DNA of 64,000 nucleotides from Brevundimonas sp. 357 (GCF_003938605.1 NZ_RHWX01000009.1:81178-145177), one strand, 5' to 3'; shown: positions 32,057 through 42,076, numbered from the stretch's first letter. The notes: a model not told the origin generated them from the sequence alone. Made by a program: numbers and translations.

Positions 32057-32505
32057 GCGAGGTTCGGACGCAGAAAATCAAGACGTCTCTGGCGCAGCAG
32101 ATGGCCCAGCCGGGCGGGCGGACGCTGGCGGATGTCGAACGCCGCGCCAATGAACGCCTGGACCGCCACAAGGCCGAGGTCATGGCCGAGATCGAAGCCG
32201 CCGTCGCGGGGCTGGAAGGACTGTGCGCCGCGCGGTCGAAGGCGTCGGCCGCGGAGGTCTATCGGCTGGCGTCGCGCATTCTGGACCTGGCGGGTTTCTT
32301 CGGCACCGGCCCGCTGTTCAATGCCGCCTATAGCCTGGCCGACGTGTCGGACCGTATGGCGACGGCCGGCGTCTGGGACTGGCCGCCGGTTCAGGTGCAC
32401 GTTCAGGCGTTGCGGCTGATCCTCAAGGCCGGTTGCGAACGCAATGCGGCCACGGATCATCTGCTGGCGGGACTGAAAGCCGTAGCGGTGAAGGCGCGCG
32501 CCTAA
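32053..32505 (+). CDS. cheE: CheE-like conserved chemotaxis-operon protein
   Basis: 150 residues, mainly helical. An N-terminal coiled-coil stretch (ERRANERLDRHKAEVMAEIE) precedes a helical domain with SRILDLAGFFGTGPLFNAAY. This is the last gene of the operon and matches the position of Caulobacter cheE. No enzymatic motif is seen. It starts at a GTG overlapping the previous stop and is followed by a terminator-like palindrome. Confidence 0.65.
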   Translation: MSEVRTQKIKTSLAQQMAQPGGRTLADVERRANERLDRHKAEVMAEIEAAVAGLEGLCAARSKASAAEVYRLASRILDLAGFFGTGPLFNAAYSLADVSDRMATAGVWDWPPVQVHVQALRLILKAGCERNAATDHLLAGLKAVAVKARA

Positions 32506-32507
32506 TT

Positions 32508-32530
32508 CCTTCTCCCGCAAGGGGAGAAGG
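32508..32530. terminator. Family C palindrome ending the che operon and dadA
   Basis: CCTTCTCCC-GCAAG-GGGAGAAGG, a 9-bp stem between the convergent cheE and dadA 3' ends, three bases after the cheE stop. It fits a bidirectional terminator although the T tract is short. Confidence 0.6.
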
Positions 32531-32536
32531 GTCGGA

Positions 32537-33790
32537 TCAGCTGTAGCGGGCGATGCCCAGGTCGGCGGACTCGATCTCCGGGGTGCGGCCGTCGATGATG
32601 TCGGCGATGACGCGGGCCGAGCCGCAGGCCATGGTCCAGCCCAGGGTGCCGTGGCCGGTGTTCAGGAACAGGTTGTCCAGCTTGGTCTTGCCGATGACCG
32701 GGGTGCCGTCGGGCGTCATCGGGCGCAGGCCGGACCAGTAGCTGGCCGCCTTCAGATCGCCCGCGCCGGGGAACAGCGAGCCGACCGAATGCTCCAGCGT
32801 GTTGCGGCGCTGTTCCGGCAGGACGTTGTTGTAGCCCGAGATCTCGGCCATGCCGCCGACGCGGATACGGTCGCCCAGGCGGGTGATCGCCACTTTGTAG
32901 CTCTCGTCCATGATGGTCGAGACGGGGGCGGCGGGCTCGTCGATGATCGGGGCCGTGATCGAATAGCCCTTCACCGGATAGACCGGCAGGGTCATGCCCA
33001 ACGGCTTGACCATCTGCGGCGAGTACGACCCCAGCGCCAGCACATAGGCGTCGGCCGTGACCACGCCCTTGTCGGTCTTGACGCCGGTGATGCGGCCGCC
33101 TTCGGCGATCAGGCCCTGGATGGTCGTGCCGTACTGGAAGGTCACGCCCTGCGTCGTCGCATGATCGGCCAGGGCGTTGGTGAATTTGAAGCAGTCGCCC
33201 GTCTCGTCGCGCGGCAGGCGCAGGCCGCCGACAAACAGGTCGCGCGTGGCCTTCAGGCCCGGCTCGGCGCGGATGCAGCCGTCCTGGTCCAGCACTTCGA
33301 ACGGGACGCCGCCTTCGCGCAGGACTTCGGTGTCCTTGTAGATGCCGTCCAACTGCTTCTGGGTGCGGAACAGTTGCAGCGTGCCCTGGGTGCGGTGATC
33401 GTATTCCAGGCCCAGTTCGTCGTTCAGCTGGGTCTGCACCACCTGGCTGTACTCGGCCAGGCGCACCATGCGCGCCTTGTTCAGGGCATAGCGGCTGGAG
33501 GTGCAGTTGCGCAGCAGGGCCAGCAGCCAGCGCACGGTCGGGGCGTTGATCTGGGGGTGCAGGATCAGCGGGGCGTGGCGCATGAACAGCCACTTCACCG
33601 CCTTGGCGGGAATGCCGGGCGCGGCCCAGGGCGAGGAATAGCCGGGCGAGATCTCGCCCGCATTGGCGAAGCTGGTCTCCAGCGCCGGACCGCTCTGGCG
33701 GTCGATGACGGTGACCTCGTGCCCCTGGCGGGCCAGGTAGTGGGCGGTGGTCACGCCGATGACGCCGGCGCCGAGGATTGCGATCTTCAT
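32537..33790 (-). CDS. dadA: D-amino acid dehydrogenase (FAD-dependent), DadA
   Basis: 417 residues. N-terminal FAD-binding GXGXXG motif in [19 protein letters not shown], then the DadA block [21 protein letters not shown], and a C-terminal [24 protein letters not shown]-binding stretch. It oxidatively deaminates D-amino acids such as D-alanine at the membrane, passing electrons to quinone. No alanine racemase gene (dadX) lies beside it here. The ATG at 33790 has AAGG about 9 bases upstream. Single-gene unit with about 175 bases upstream that show a possible promoter but no recognisable operator. Confidence 0.95.
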   Translation of the reverse strand: MKIAILGAGVIGVTTAHYLARQGHEVTVIDRQSGPALETSFANAGEISPGYSSPWAAPGIPAKAVKWLFMRHAPLILHPQINAPTVRWLLALLRNCTSSRYALNKARMVRLAEYSQVVQTQLNDELGLEYDHRTQGTLQLFRTQKQLDGIYKDTEVLREGGVPFEVLDQDGCIRAEPGLKATRDLFVGGLRLPRDETGDCFKFTNALADHATTQGVTFQYGTTIQGLIAEGGRITGVKTDKGVVTADAYVLALGSYSPQMVKPLGMTLPVYPVKGYSITAPIIDEPAAPVSTIMDESYKVAITRLGDRIRVGGMAEISGYNNVLPEQRRNTLEHSVGSLFPGAGDLKAASYWSGLRPMTPDGTPVIGKTKLDNLFLNTGHGTLGWTMACGSARVIADIIDGRTPEIESADLGIARYS

Positions 33791-33967
33791 GGGTCTTGAC
33801 CTTACGCGAACCAGACGCGTGGCCCCCTAGACCAGATTTTGCGCCCGTCACGCAAGTCGCAGTTTGTGTGCGCCGCAATATCGGCGGTGTTGATAAGGAC
33901 TGCCTGTGTTCGGGCGATCACGGTTGATTATTTGCTCGCTATATCAGGCATGCGCGACAAGCTGGCT

Positions 33968-35659
33968 CTACGACGATCGGGTCGGGTCGGTCAGCGGCTC
34001 GCCGTAGTGGCGATCGCCGTGCAGATTGGCGGCCAGGGGCGCGGTGGTCCGCTCGATCAGGCGATGGACGACCGGCCGGTCCGGCCCCTGATGCAGGGCG
34101 CGGATGCCTTCGTTGATCGAGGCGTCGGCGTGGGTGATGCGCTGGTTGTGCCGGATGTAGTCCAGCCAGGTCGGCGTCTGGTATTTCTCGACCCAGACGT
34201 CAGGCTCGGCCAGGTCGCGCATCAGCCGCCACTGGCGTGCGCCGTCGCGGCGACGGATGCGGCGTCGTTCGTCCATCAGGGCCAGGAAGGCGTCGATGTC
34301 CTCCTCGCGGATACGATAGGCGATGGAGACGATGACCGGCCCGCTGCGCGGCTCGATCGACAGGGCGGTCTGCGGCTCGGTCCAGCGGCGCAGCAGGTCC
34401 ATGTTCAGATTGGCCGTCGAGGGCAGGGGCACTTTCAGGCCGATCAGCACGCACAAAAACAGCACCCCCGCCGAAACGCCCAGGGCGACGTCGACGCCAT
34501 AGGTCTGGGCCAGGCCGCCCCACAGCCAGCTGCCCCCCGCCATGCCGCCGAAGGCCGCCATCTGATACAGCGCCAGCGCCCGCGCCACGACCCAGCGCGG
34601 CACCGACATCTGCACCGTGACGTTGAAGCTGGACAGCACCAGCACCCAGCCCGCCCCCGCCAGCATCAGGGCCGGCAGGGTGACGGCCAGCCAGGGGATG
34701 TAGGCCAGGCCCAGGGCCGCCGCCGCGAAGGCCAGGGCGGCGACGCGGACGATGGTCTCGGTCTCGTATTTCGCGCGCAGACGCCCGACGAACAGCGCCC
34801 CGCCGACCGCGCCGATGCCGAACGATCCCAGCAGCAGACCGAAAGCCAGGGGGCCGCCGCCGCCTTCGCGCGCGACGACGGGCATCAGGGCCTGGACCGC
34901 GCTGGCGCCGACGCCGAACACCACGGCGCGCAGCAGCACGGCCGTCACGCGCGGCGACAGGAAGGCGTAACGCACCCCGCCCGCCATGGCCGCCAGCAGG
35001 CCTTCGCGCGGCAGGGTCTGCTTGGGCCGCTCGGGCTTCCAGCGGAACAGCACGACCAGCAGACCCAGATAGCTGACGGCGTTGACGGCGAAGGCCGCCG
35101 CCGCGCCCGCCGCCGCCACGATCATGCCGCCCAGCGCCGGGCCGACGCTGCGGGCCATGTTGAAGCCCATGGAGTTCAGGGTCACGGCCCCGGCCAGATC
35201 CTCACGCGGGACCATGTCGCCGACCGACGCCTGCCACGCCGGGCCGTTGAAGGCCGTGCCGCAACCGATCAGGAAGGTGAAGGTCAGCAGCACCCAGGGC
35301 GTGATCCATCCCATCCAGGTCATGGCCGCCAGCCCCGCCGAGACCAGCAGCATGAAGGTCTGGGCCGCCAGCATGATCTTGCGCCGGTCCACCGTGTCGG
35401 CCAGCGCCCCGGCCGCCAGCGACAGCAGCATGATCGGCAGGGTGATCGACGCCTGCACCAGGGCGACCATCTGCGCCGAGGCGATGGAGGTCATCATCCA
35501 CGCGGCGCCGACCGACTGGATCAGGCCGCCGAAATTGGTGACCAGGCTGGTGATCCACACCGCCCGGAAGATCGGATGCCGCAGCGGCGCCAGGGCCGAG
35601 GGGCGCTCCGGCGGGACGGACGGCGGCCCAGAAGCGGCGGCGTCGGCGGTCGAACTCAT
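33968..35659 (-). CDS. MFS_3-family exporter with C-terminal ABM-like domain
   Basis: 563 residues. Residues 20-420 form a 12-helix MFS domain of the enterobactin-exporter-like group ([38 protein letters not shown] between TM2 and TM3). Residues about 445-545 form a soluble ferredoxin-like domain ([40 protein letters not shown]) resembling antibiotic-biosynthesis-monooxygenase folds; this fused form is a recognised family (PF05977) of unknown substrate. I chose the ATG at 35659 with GGAG upstream rather than the ATG at 35728. The gene is divergent from trhO. Confidence 0.85.
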   Translation of the reverse strand: MSSTADAAASGPPSVPPERPSALAPLRHPIFRAVWITSLVTNFGGLIQSVGAAWMMTSIASAQMVALVQASITLPIMLLSLAAGALADTVDRRKIMLAAQTFMLLVSAGLAAMTWMGWITPWVLLTFTFLIGCGTAFNGPAWQASVGDMVPREDLAGAVTLNSMGFNMARSVGPALGGMIVAAAGAAAAFAVNAVSYLGLLVVLFRWKPERPKQTLPREGLLAAMAGGVRYAFLSPRVTAVLLRAVVFGVGASAVQALMPVVAREGGGGPLAFGLLLGSFGIGAVGGALFVGRLRAKYETETIVRVAALAFAAAALGLAYIPWLAVTLPALMLAGAGWVLVLSSFNVTVQMSVPRWVVARALALYQMAAFGGMAGGSWLWGGLAQTYGVDVALGVSAGVLFLCVLIGLKVPLPSTANLNMDLLRRWTEPQTALSIEPRSGPVIVSIAYRIREEDIDAFLALMDERRRIRRRDGARQWRLMRDLAEPDVWVEKYQTPTWLDYIRHNQRITHADASINEGIRALHQGPDRPVVHRLIERTTAPLAANLHGDRHYGEPLTDPTRSS

Positions 35660-35847
35660 GCGGGGCGGCTCCTCGCATGGACGATACGGAGCAGGCGGGA
35701 ACCGACGACGACCATGCGGGCAGTCCACACGGCTTCGACGGGGGAAGCAAGACGCGAAGCGGTCACTCTGGGTTCCGGATTATTGGCGTCGCGAGGGCGG
35801 CGGCGGGACGCTATAGGAAGGCCGTGACCGTCCCAGCCGTTCCCCCG

Positions 35848-36786
35848 ATGTCGCCCTTGATCCCCTTCACCGTCGCCGCCCTGTATCGTTTCGCGCCCGT
35901 GGCCGACCCGGCGGCGCTGCGTCTGCACCTGCTGGACCTGTGCGGGGCCGAGGTGCGCGGCACGCTTCTGGTGGCGCATGAGGGGATCAACGGCACCATC
36001 GCCGGGCCTGAGGGCGCCGTCGCCCGCGTGATCGACGGCGTGCGCGTCCTGCCGGGGTTCGAGCGGCTGGAGCTGAAGTATTCGACGGCCTCGGCCATGC
36101 CCTTCCGCCGCATGAAGGTGCGGGTGAAGGCCGAGATCGTCACCATGGGCCAGCCCGACATCGACCCGGTCGAGGGCGTCGGAACCTATGTCTCGGCCCA
36201 GGACTGGAACGCTCTGATCGCCGATCCCGACACCGTCGTCATCGACACCCGCAACGACTATGAGGGCGAGATCGGCGCCTTTGCGGGCGCGGTCCAGCCC
36301 AACACCCGAACCTTCCGCGAGTTCGCCGACTGGTTCAGGACCGAGGGCCGCGCCCTGCTGGATCGGCCGACCCCGCCCAAGGTCGCCATGTACTGCACTG
36401 GCGGCATCCGCTGCGAAAAGGCCACCGCCTTCCTGAAGGCCGAGGGGGTGCGCGACGTGCATCACCTTGAAGGCGGCATCTTGAAATATCTGGAGACGGT
36501 GCCCGAGCCGGAAAGCCTGTGGCGCGGCGAGTGCTTCGTCTTCGACGAGCGGGTGGCCGTGGGGCACGGGCTCGTCGAGGGCGAACATACGTTGTGCCGG
36601 GGATGCCGGATGCCGGTCAGCCCTGAGGGGCGTCGCTCTGCGCGCTATGTCGAGGGCGTGTCCTGCGACCGCTGCTGGGACAGCCGGGATCAGGTCCAGC
36701 GCGAAGGCTACGCCGAGCGGCAGAAGCAGATGGAGATCGCCCGCGCCAGGGGCGTGGCGCACGTGGGGGCGGCGCAGAAGGGTTAG
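35848..36786 (+). CDS. trhO: tRNA uridine(34) hydroxylase, rhodanese-like TrhO
   Basis: About 312 residues. It has the N-terminal YceA domain ([19 protein letters not shown]), a rhodanese domain with active-site Cys183 in [15 protein letters not shown], and a C-terminal Cys-rich motif ([17 protein letters not shown]). The family uses oxygen to form 5-hydroxyuridine at position 34 of certain tRNAs. The start is uncertain: ATG at 35848 has no ribosome binding site, while a GTG at 35824 follows AGGAAGG too closely (2 bases). The protein is standard otherwise. Confidence 0.9.
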   Translation: MSPLIPFTVAALYRFAPVADPAALRLHLLDLCGAEVRGTLLVAHEGINGTIAGPEGAVARVIDGVRVLPGFERLELKYSTASAMPFRRMKVRVKAEIVTMGQPDIDPVEGVGTYVSAQDWNALIADPDTVVIDTRNDYEGEIGAFAGAVQPNTRTFREFADWFRTEGRALLDRPTPPKVAMYCTGGIRCEKATAFLKAEGVRDVHHLEGGILKYLETVPEPESLWRGECFVFDERVAVGHGLVEGEHTLCRGCRMPVSPEGRRSARYVEGVSCDRCWDSRDQVQREGYAERQKQMEIARARGVAHVGAAQKG

Positions 36787-36837
36787 AAGTCTCTCTCCGC
36801 CCATGCCATCCTCCTGGCCTTGTCAGGAGGCCCGCCC

Positions 36838-38454
36838 ATGACCGCCTTTCGTCCCGTCGAGCGTCTCGACACCCATGAGGTGTCCAACCAGGTTCCGCCG
36901 CTGGAGGGCGTCGACCTGTTCACCGGCGACAAGGCGTTGCACGACGCCGTGCGCCATTGGGGCGGGGCGGGGCATGTCGAGCGGCTGACCGATCTGGGCC
37001 GCCGCTGCGGCTCGGCCGAGGTGATCGACTGGGGCGTGCAGGCCAATCGCGTCCCGCCGGTGCTGGACACCCACGACCGCTACGGTCGGCGCATCGACGA
37101 GGTGACGTTTCATCCGGCCTATCATCAGCTGATGGACCTGGGGCTGGGCGCAGGCCTCGCAGCCGGCGCCTGGGACGGGACGCCGAACGGGCATCTGCTG
37201 CATGCGGCGATCCTGTTCCTGACCGGGCAGGCGGATTCGGGGACCAGCTGTCCCATGACCATGACCTACGCCTCGGTCGCGGCGCTTCAGGCCGATCCGG
37301 CCGTGGGCGAACCGTGGATCGGGGGCGTGCTGTCGGGCCGCTATGACCCGGCGGTGCGTCCGGCGAGCGAGAAGGCGGGCGTGACGCTGGGCATGGCCAT
37401 GACCGAGAAGCAGGGCGGCTCGGACGTGCGCGCCAACACCACCCGCGCCGAGCCGGTCGGCGAGGACGGCTGGTATTCCCTGACCGGGCACAAATGGTTC
37501 TGTTCGGCGCCGATGTGCGACGGCTTTCTGACGCTGGCCTATGCGCCGGGCGGGCTAACCTGCTTCATCCTGCCGCGCTGGCTGCCGGACGGGACGCGTA
37601 ATGCGGGCTTCCGCGTCATGCGGCTGAAGGACAAGATGGGCGACCGCTCCAACGCCTCGTCCGAGGTCGAGTATCACGGCGCGCTGGCGCAAAGGCTGGG
37701 CGAGGAAGGGCGGGGCGTGGCGACCATCATCCGCATGGTCCAGCATACGCGGCTGGACTGCGTGGTCGGCTCGGCGCTGCAGATGCGCGGAGCGCTGGCG
37801 CAGGCCGTGTGGCACGCCGCCCACCGCACCGCATTCCAGAAGCGGCTGATCGACCAGCCGATGATGGCCGCCGTCCTGACCGATCTGGCGGTCGAGAGCG
37901 AGGCGGCGACCGCCCTGTCGATGCGGCTGGCGGCGACGTTCGATACCGACGACGCCGTGGGCCGCCTGCTGACACCGGTGGCCAAATACTGGGTCTGCAA
38001 GCGGGCGCCGAACCTGGTCTATGAGGCGATGGAGGCGCTGGGCGGCGCGGGATACGTCGAGACGGGGCCGATGCCGCGCCTGTTCCGCCAGTCGCCGCTG
38101 AACGCCATCTGGGAAGGTTCGGGCAACGTCATCGCCCTGGACGTGCTGCGCGCGGCGGGACGCGAGCCGGAAGCGGTCGAGGCCCTGCGCGATTGGCTGG
38201 CGTCGCAGGCGGGCAAGTCCGCCGACTATGACCGCTTCATCGCCGGGCTGGACGTGACGGCGAACGAGGCGGGGGCGCGGCTGGCGGTCGAGCGGCTGGC
38301 GCTGGCGGCCCAGGCGGCGGCTTTGCTGGAGATGAACGGTCCCTCGGCCGAGGCCTTCATCGCCCTTCGCCTGCGTCCGCGCGGCATGGCCTATGGGGCC
38401 TATGAGGCGCAGGTGGATCAGCATGCGGTGCTGGAGCGGGCCATGCCCGCCTGA
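36838..38454 (+). CDS. aidB: AidB-like acyl-CoA dehydrogenase family protein
   Basis: 538 residues, close to E. coli AidB (541). Shared blocks run the whole length: VSNQVPPLEGVDLF, the DQ-like RRIDEVTFHPAYHQLM, CPMTMTYASVA, the FAD/substrate motif GMAMTEKQGGSDVRANTTRA, GHKWFCSAP, LKDKMGDRSNASSEVEY, EAMEALGGAGYVE and IWEGSGNVIALDVLR. AidB is an FAD protein that binds DNA and is induced in the adaptive response to alkylation in E. coli; here no ada gene is nearby. Excellent ribosome binding site AGGAGG (36825-36830) seven bases before the ATG. Confidence 0.9.
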   Translation: MTAFRPVERLDTHEVSNQVPPLEGVDLFTGDKALHDAVRHWGGAGHVERLTDLGRRCGSAEVIDWGVQANRVPPVLDTHDRYGRRIDEVTFHPAYHQLMDLGLGAGLAAGAWDGTPNGHLLHAAILFLTGQADSGTSCPMTMTYASVAALQADPAVGEPWIGGVLSGRYDPAVRPASEKAGVTLGMAMTEKQGGSDVRANTTRAEPVGEDGWYSLTGHKWFCSAPMCDGFLTLAYAPGGLTCFILPRWLPDGTRNAGFRVMRLKDKMGDRSNASSEVEYHGALAQRLGEEGRGVATIIRMVQHTRLDCVVGSALQMRGALAQAVWHAAHRTAFQKRLIDQPMMAAVLTDLAVESEAATALSMRLAATFDTDDAVGRLLTPVAKYWVCKRAPNLVYEAMEALGGAGYVETGPMPRLFRQSPLNAIWEGSGNVIALDVLRAAGREPEAVEALRDWLASQAGKSADYDRFIAGLDVTANEAGARLAVERLALAAQAAALLEMNGPSAEAFIALRLRPRGMAYGAYEAQVDQHAVLERAMPA

Positions 38455-38482
38455 ATGTCGGGAAAGATGAGCCGGAAAGGAC

Positions 38483-38513
38483 GAAGGCCTCGCGGGGGCT
38501 CCGCGAGGCCTTC
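38483..38513 (-). terminator. Terminator of the downstream tRNA-Ala
   Basis: Perfect 13-bp stem GAAGGCCTCGCGG / CCGCGAGGCCTTC (38483-38495 and 38501-38513) immediately after the tRNA 3' end on the minus strand, followed by GTCCTTTCC. Confidence 0.8.
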
Positions 38514-38515
38514 GG

Positions 38516-38591
<76 letters not shown>

Positions 38592-38650
38592 AGGCCGTAT
38601 CGGCTGGGTTATGTCGTCGACCGGATCAAGCGAAAGCGCCTGGAAAGGAC

Positions 38651-38680
38651 GAAGGCCCCGCGGCGTTCCGCGAGGCCTTC
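38651..38680 (-). terminator. Terminator between the two tRNA-Ala genes
   Basis: Stem GAAGGCCCCGCGG / CCGCGAGGCCTTC (38651-38663 and 38668-38680) with one mismatch, directly after the upstream tRNA 3' end. It is a diverged copy of the 38483-38513 terminator. Confidence 0.75.
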
Positions 38681-38682
38681 GA

Positions 38683-38758
38683 TGGTGGAGCTAAGCGGAG
38701 TCGAACCGCTGACCTCTTGAATGCCATTCAAGCGCTCTACCAACTGAGCTATAGCCCC
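38683..38758 (-). tRNA. tRNA-Ala, anticodon GGC (second copy)
   Basis: 76-nt cloverleaf with encoded CCA. Acceptor GGGGCTA/TAGCTCC with the G3-U70 alanine identity pair; anticodon stem CTTGA/TCAAG, loop ATGGCAT (GGC). Differs from the other copy by paired changes in two stems. It lies upstream on the minus strand of the 38516 copy. Confidence 0.95.
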
Positions 38759-38889
38759 GAACCTTTCGGTCGGTCCCGCCGGGGAGAGAATGTCGCCCCC
38801 CGGCGAGGCGCGGAAACTAGGTCAGGCCGTTTTGAAGATCAAGCGGGTCTGACAGATTTTTTTCCGCTTATTTTTCCGACCTTTGCCGC

Positions 38890-39354
38890 TTAGTCATCGT
38901 CGCGCGACGGCTTGGCCAGCTCTTCGTCGAGGTCGTCGTCGTCTTCGTCTTCGATGAAGGGCACGGAATCGTCATCGTCGTCGTCCAGGACGTCGTCGTC
39001 ATCGTCGCCGTCGGACGAACCCATGCCGGCGTCGTCGCCGCCCGGCTCGCCGTCGTCGTCGTCCGGGGTCAGGATCGGCTCGTGGCCTTCCTGATCGATT
39101 TCGGGGGTGGAGCCTTCGGCGTCCTCTTCGTCCTCGTCGCCGTCGACCGACTTGTCGGCGACTTGATCTTCGGACTCTTCTTCGTCAGCGGCGTAGCCGG
39201 CGCCGCGGCGCACGCGGCGGCTGCGGACGGCTTCTTCCATCGGATCGAATTCGGTGTCGCACTTGGGGCAGTGGGCCGGGCGGCGGTTCAGATCGTAGAA
39301 TTTGGCCTGGCAGTTCGGGCAGACCTGCTTTTGGCCCAGTTCGGGATTGGCCAC
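38890..39354 (-). CDS. FYDLN_acid family protein (TIGR02300)
   Basis: 154 residues. A zinc-ribbon-like N-terminus has Cys12, Cys15, Cys29 and Cys32 (VCPNCQAKFYDLN, HCPKCDTEFD) around the family name motif FYDLN. From about residue 58 the protein is a long acidic run of Asp and Glu, encoded by GTC/ATC triplet repeats on the plus strand. This family is restricted largely to alphaproteobacteria and its function is unknown. Translation starts at a GTG (39352-39354) with GAAGG upstream. It is divergent from aroA. Confidence 0.9.
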   Translation of the reverse strand: MANPELGQKQVCPNCQAKFYDLNRRPAHCPKCDTEFDPMEEAVRSRRVRRGAGYAADEEESEDQVADKSVDGDEDEEDAEGSTPEIDQEGHEPILTPDDDDGEPGGDDAGMGSSDGDDDDDVLDDDDDDSVPFIEDEDDDDLDEELAKPSRDDD

Positions 39355-39487
39355 GTGATTAGACCTTCGGCGGGTTTAAGGGAAAATTGGAAAACGGGCG
39401 GCTCCCTTGCCACCGGCGGGGGCCGCTGTCAAAAGCCTTCTTTTCCGCGCCTGCGCGGCTTTCCTGACATTCGGAGCCTGCATCAGG

Positions 39488-40816
39488 GTGAGCACTCCCC
39501 AGACCTTCACCGCGTCCGGCGTTTTCGGCCTTAAGGGCGTGGTCCGCGCGCCGGGCGACAAGTCGATGTCGCACCGGGCTCTGATCTTCGGCGGCATGGC
39601 CGAGGGCGTCACGGAAATTGAGGGCCTGCTGGAAGGCGACGACATCCTGGCCACCGGCCGCGCCATGCAGGCGCTGGGCGCCTCGGTCGAGCGGATCGGC
39701 GAGGGGCGCTGGCGGGTCGAGGGGCGCGGGCCGTTGCGTTCGCCCGAGGCGGTCATCGACTGCGGCAACGCCGGGACCGGGGTGCGCCTGCTGATGGGGG
39801 CGGTCGCGGGCTATGATCTGACGGCGACCTTCGACGGCGACTCTTCGCTGCGCAAGCGGCCGATGAAGCGCGTCACCGGGCCGCTGGCCGACATGGGCGC
39901 GCGCTTCGACTGGAACGCGGCCGAGGACCGGGTGCCGCTGACCCTGCACGGGGGCGGGCTGAAGGGCGTGACCTTCGTGCAGAGCGTCGCCTCGGCCCAG
40001 ATCAAGTCGGCCATCCTTCTGGCCGGGCTGAACGCGGCGGGCGAAACCGTCGTGGTCGAGCCGGAAAAGAGCCGCGACCACACCGAGCGGATGCTGCGCG
40101 CCTTCGGCGCCGAGGTCGAGGTGACGGAAGACGGCGCCGGCTGGCGCATCCGTCTGCCGGGCGGCCAGAGGCTGAAGGGAACCCACGTCGCCGTGCCGGG
40201 CGATCCGTCCTCGGCGGCCTTCCCCCTGGCGGCGGCCCTGGTGGTTCCGGGCTCGGAGGTGACAGTCGAGGGGGTGATGCTCAACCCGCTTCGCACCGGC
40301 CTGTTCCAGACCTGGCTCGACATGGGCGCGGACCTGACCATCGCCAATCGCCGCATGGCCGGCGGCGAAGAGGTCGGCGACATCACCGTCCGTCACTCTG
40401 CGCTGAAGGGGGTCGTGGTCCCGGAGGAGCGCGCGGCCTCCATGATCGACGAATATCCGGTCCTGGCCGTGACCGCCGCCTTTGCTGAGGGCGAGACCGT
40501 CATGCGCGGCATCGGCGAGATGCGCGTCAAGGAAAGCGACCGCATCGCCCTGATGGCGGCGGGCCTGTCGGCCTGCGGCGTTCAGGTCGAGGAGGAGGCG
40601 GAGGGCTTCATCGTCACCGGCGCGCCCGGCCCCGTGAAGGGCGGCGCGACCGTCGACACGGCCCACGACCATCGCATCGCCATGAGCCATCTGGTGCTGG
40701 GCCTGGCCGCTGAACAGCCTGTCTCGGTCCGCGATCCCGAGATGATCGCCACCAGCTTCCCCGGCTTTGTCGAGATGATGAACGGGCTGGGGGCGGAGAT
40801 CGGCCAGGGTGGTTGA
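39488..40816 (+). CDS. aroA: 3-phosphoshikimate 1-carboxyvinyltransferase (EPSP synthase)
   Basis: 442 residues. Adds enolpyruvate from PEP to shikimate-3-phosphate in aromatic amino acid synthesis. Conserved blocks: [19 protein letters not shown] (PEP-binding Lys and Ser), [43 protein letters not shown], and the C-terminal Lys-Glu-Ser-Asp in [13 protein letters not shown]. The GNAGTG block shows a Gly where CP4-type glyphosate-tolerant enzymes have Ala. The likely start is a GTG (39488) that gives [10 protein letters not shown]; no clear ribosome binding site. The next gene overlaps its end; cmk and rpsA follow, a common arrangement. Confidence 0.95.
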   Translation: MSTPQTFTASGVFGLKGVVRAPGDKSMSHRALIFGGMAEGVTEIEGLLEGDDILATGRAMQALGASVERIGEGRWRVEGRGPLRSPEAVIDCGNAGTGVRLLMGAVAGYDLTATFDGDSSLRKRPMKRVTGPLADMGARFDWNAAEDRVPLTLHGGGLKGVTFVQSVASAQIKSAILLAGLNAAGETVVVEPEKSRDHTERMLRAFGAEVEVTEDGAGWRIRLPGGQRLKGTHVAVPGDPSSAAFPLAAALVVPGSEVTVEGVMLNPLRTGLFQTWLDMGADLTIANRRMAGGEEVGDITVRHSALKGVVVPEERAASMIDEYPVLAVTAAFAEGETVMRGIGEMRVKESDRIALMAAGLSACGVQVEEEAEGFIVTGAPGPVKGGATVDTAHDHRIAMSHLVLGLAAEQPVSVRDPEMIATSFPGFVEMMNGLGAEIGQGG

Positions 40817-41099
40817 GACCCGCAAGACGTCCGGGCTCTGGTCCTGGCTGCAATTCGTCCTCGCCGCCGCCTTCGTCGGCTGGTGCAGCTACAAGGGCGG
40901 GTCCGAGGTGTGGCGTGCGCTTGAAACTGGGCTGCTGCGTCACGGCAAGGGGCCGGACGTGGCGCTCAGCGACAGGCCGCTGGTCTTCTGGGCGCTGAAC
41001 GGTTTCTACGGGGGCGCTGTTCTGGCGGGCGTCGGATTCGCCGTCTTCTGCCTGGCGCTGGCCTTTCAGGACGTGCGGAAGCGGGGCGTGGGGCGATGA
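40809..41099 (+). CDS. Small two-helix membrane protein of unknown function
   Basis: 96 residues with two predicted transmembrane helices (about 9-30 and 60-85) and a positively charged C-terminus (DVRKRGVGR). It starts at a GTG that overlaps the aroA stop codon region by 8 bases and overlaps the next gene by 4 bases, so it is translated as part of the aroA-cmk unit. I do not recognise the family. Confidence 0.7.
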   Translation: MVETRKTSGLWSWLQFVLAAAFVGWCSYKGGSEVWRALETGLLRHGKGPDVALSDRPLVFWALNGFYGGAVLAGVGFAVFCLALAFQDVRKRGVGR

Positions 41100-41386
41100 C
41101 GGCGCGGCCTTCTCTCCCGCCCTATGTGGTGTTCAAGGCGCTCGGCGTTGGTCTGTTGGTTCTAGCCGCGGCCTTCCTGTTGTTCGCGCTCGGTTTCTTC
41201 GGCGAAGGCATGCTGGACCTCGCCGACGGCCGTATGGACGGCCACGCCTCCCTGGACCTGTCGGAAGCGGTCGCGACCCATCTGTTCCGGCGGCGCATAG
41301 GAACCATGCTGGCGTCCAGCGCGGTTCTGCTGGTTTTCGGCCTCGGATGCTTCTGGGTCGCTTGCGTCCTGAAGCCGAAGCCGTGA
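41096..41386 (+). CDS. Small two-helix membrane protein of unknown function
   Basis: 96 residues, two predicted transmembrane helices (about 9-33 and 70-90) separated by a polar loop (DGRMDGHASLDLSEAVATH). Starts with ATG overlapping the preceding gene's stop. It is followed after 39 bases by cmk. Not recognised; it may be a paralogue-like partner of the preceding gene. Confidence 0.7.
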   Translation: MTARPSLPPYVVFKALGVGLLVLAAAFLLFALGFFGEGMLDLADGRMDGHASLDLSEAVATHLFRRRIGTMLASSAVLLVFGLGCFWVACVLKPKP

Positions 41387-41425
41387 GAAGCACAGGGCGC
41401 GGCAGCGCTTTGAAGGAACTCTGAT

Positions 41426-42076
41426 TTGAACAAGAACCTGGTCATCGCCGTCGACGGCCCCGCCGCGTCCGGCAAGGGCACCATCGCCGCGCGCCTGGCC
41501 GCCCATTACGGCCTGCCGTACCTGGACACCGGCCTGCTGTATCGCGCCGTGGGTCTGGCGGTGCTGGACGCGGGCGGCGATCTGGGCGACGCCGAGGCGG
41601 CGGCGCAGGCCGCGCGGGCGCTGGATCTGGCGAGCCTGAGCGATGATCCGCGCCTGACCGATCGCGGCGCGGGCGAGGCGGCCAGCCGCGTCGCCAGCCA
41701 TCCGGGGGTGCGCGCGGCTCTGCTGAAGCTGCAGCAGGACTTCGCCGCGCAATCGGGCGGGGCGGTGCTGGACGGGCGCGACATCGGCACGGTGATCGCG
41801 CCGAACGCCCCGGCCAAGCTCTATATCGCCGCCAGCCCGCAGGTGCGCGCCGAGCGCCGCTGGAAGCAGCTGACCGCGCGCGGCGAGGTCATCGCCTTCG
41901 AGGACATGCTGGAGGATATCCGCCGCCGCGACGCCCGCGACGCCGGTCGCGACGACGCCCCGATGGTCCAGGCCGACGACGCCGTCTTGCTGGATACGAC
42001 CGATCTGGGTATAGAGGCCGCCTTCGATGCGGCCCGCCGTATCGTCGAGGCGGCGCGAGCCAGGGCCGGGATCTGA
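41426..42076 (+). CDS. cmk: Cytidylate kinase
   Basis: 216 residues. Phosphorylates CMP and dCMP. The P-loop VDGPAASGKGTIAARLA is at residues 9-25, LDTGLLYRAVGLAVL at about 37 and LDGRDIGTVIAPNAPAKLYI near 117. The start is a TTG (41426) with AAGGA seven bases upstream; no better ATG gives the P-loop in place. Between aroA and rpsA as in many proteobacteria. Confidence 0.94.
   Translation: MNKNLVIAVDGPAASGKGTIAARLAAHYGLPYLDTGLLYRAVGLAVLDAGGDLGDAEAAAQAARALDLASLSDDPRLTDRGAGEAASRVASHPGVRAALLKLQQDFAAQSGGAVLDGRDIGTVIAPNAPAKLYIAASPQVRAERRWKQLTARGEVIAFEDMLEDIRRRDARDAGRDDAPMVQADDAVLLDTTDLGIEAAFDAARRIVEAARARAGI

Noticed and set aside
38920..39200. Regular GTC/GTCATC repeats that could be taken for a repeat array
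   Set aside because: They encode the Asp/Glu tail of the FYDLN protein in one frame. No spacer-repeat pattern is present, so it is not a CRISPR.
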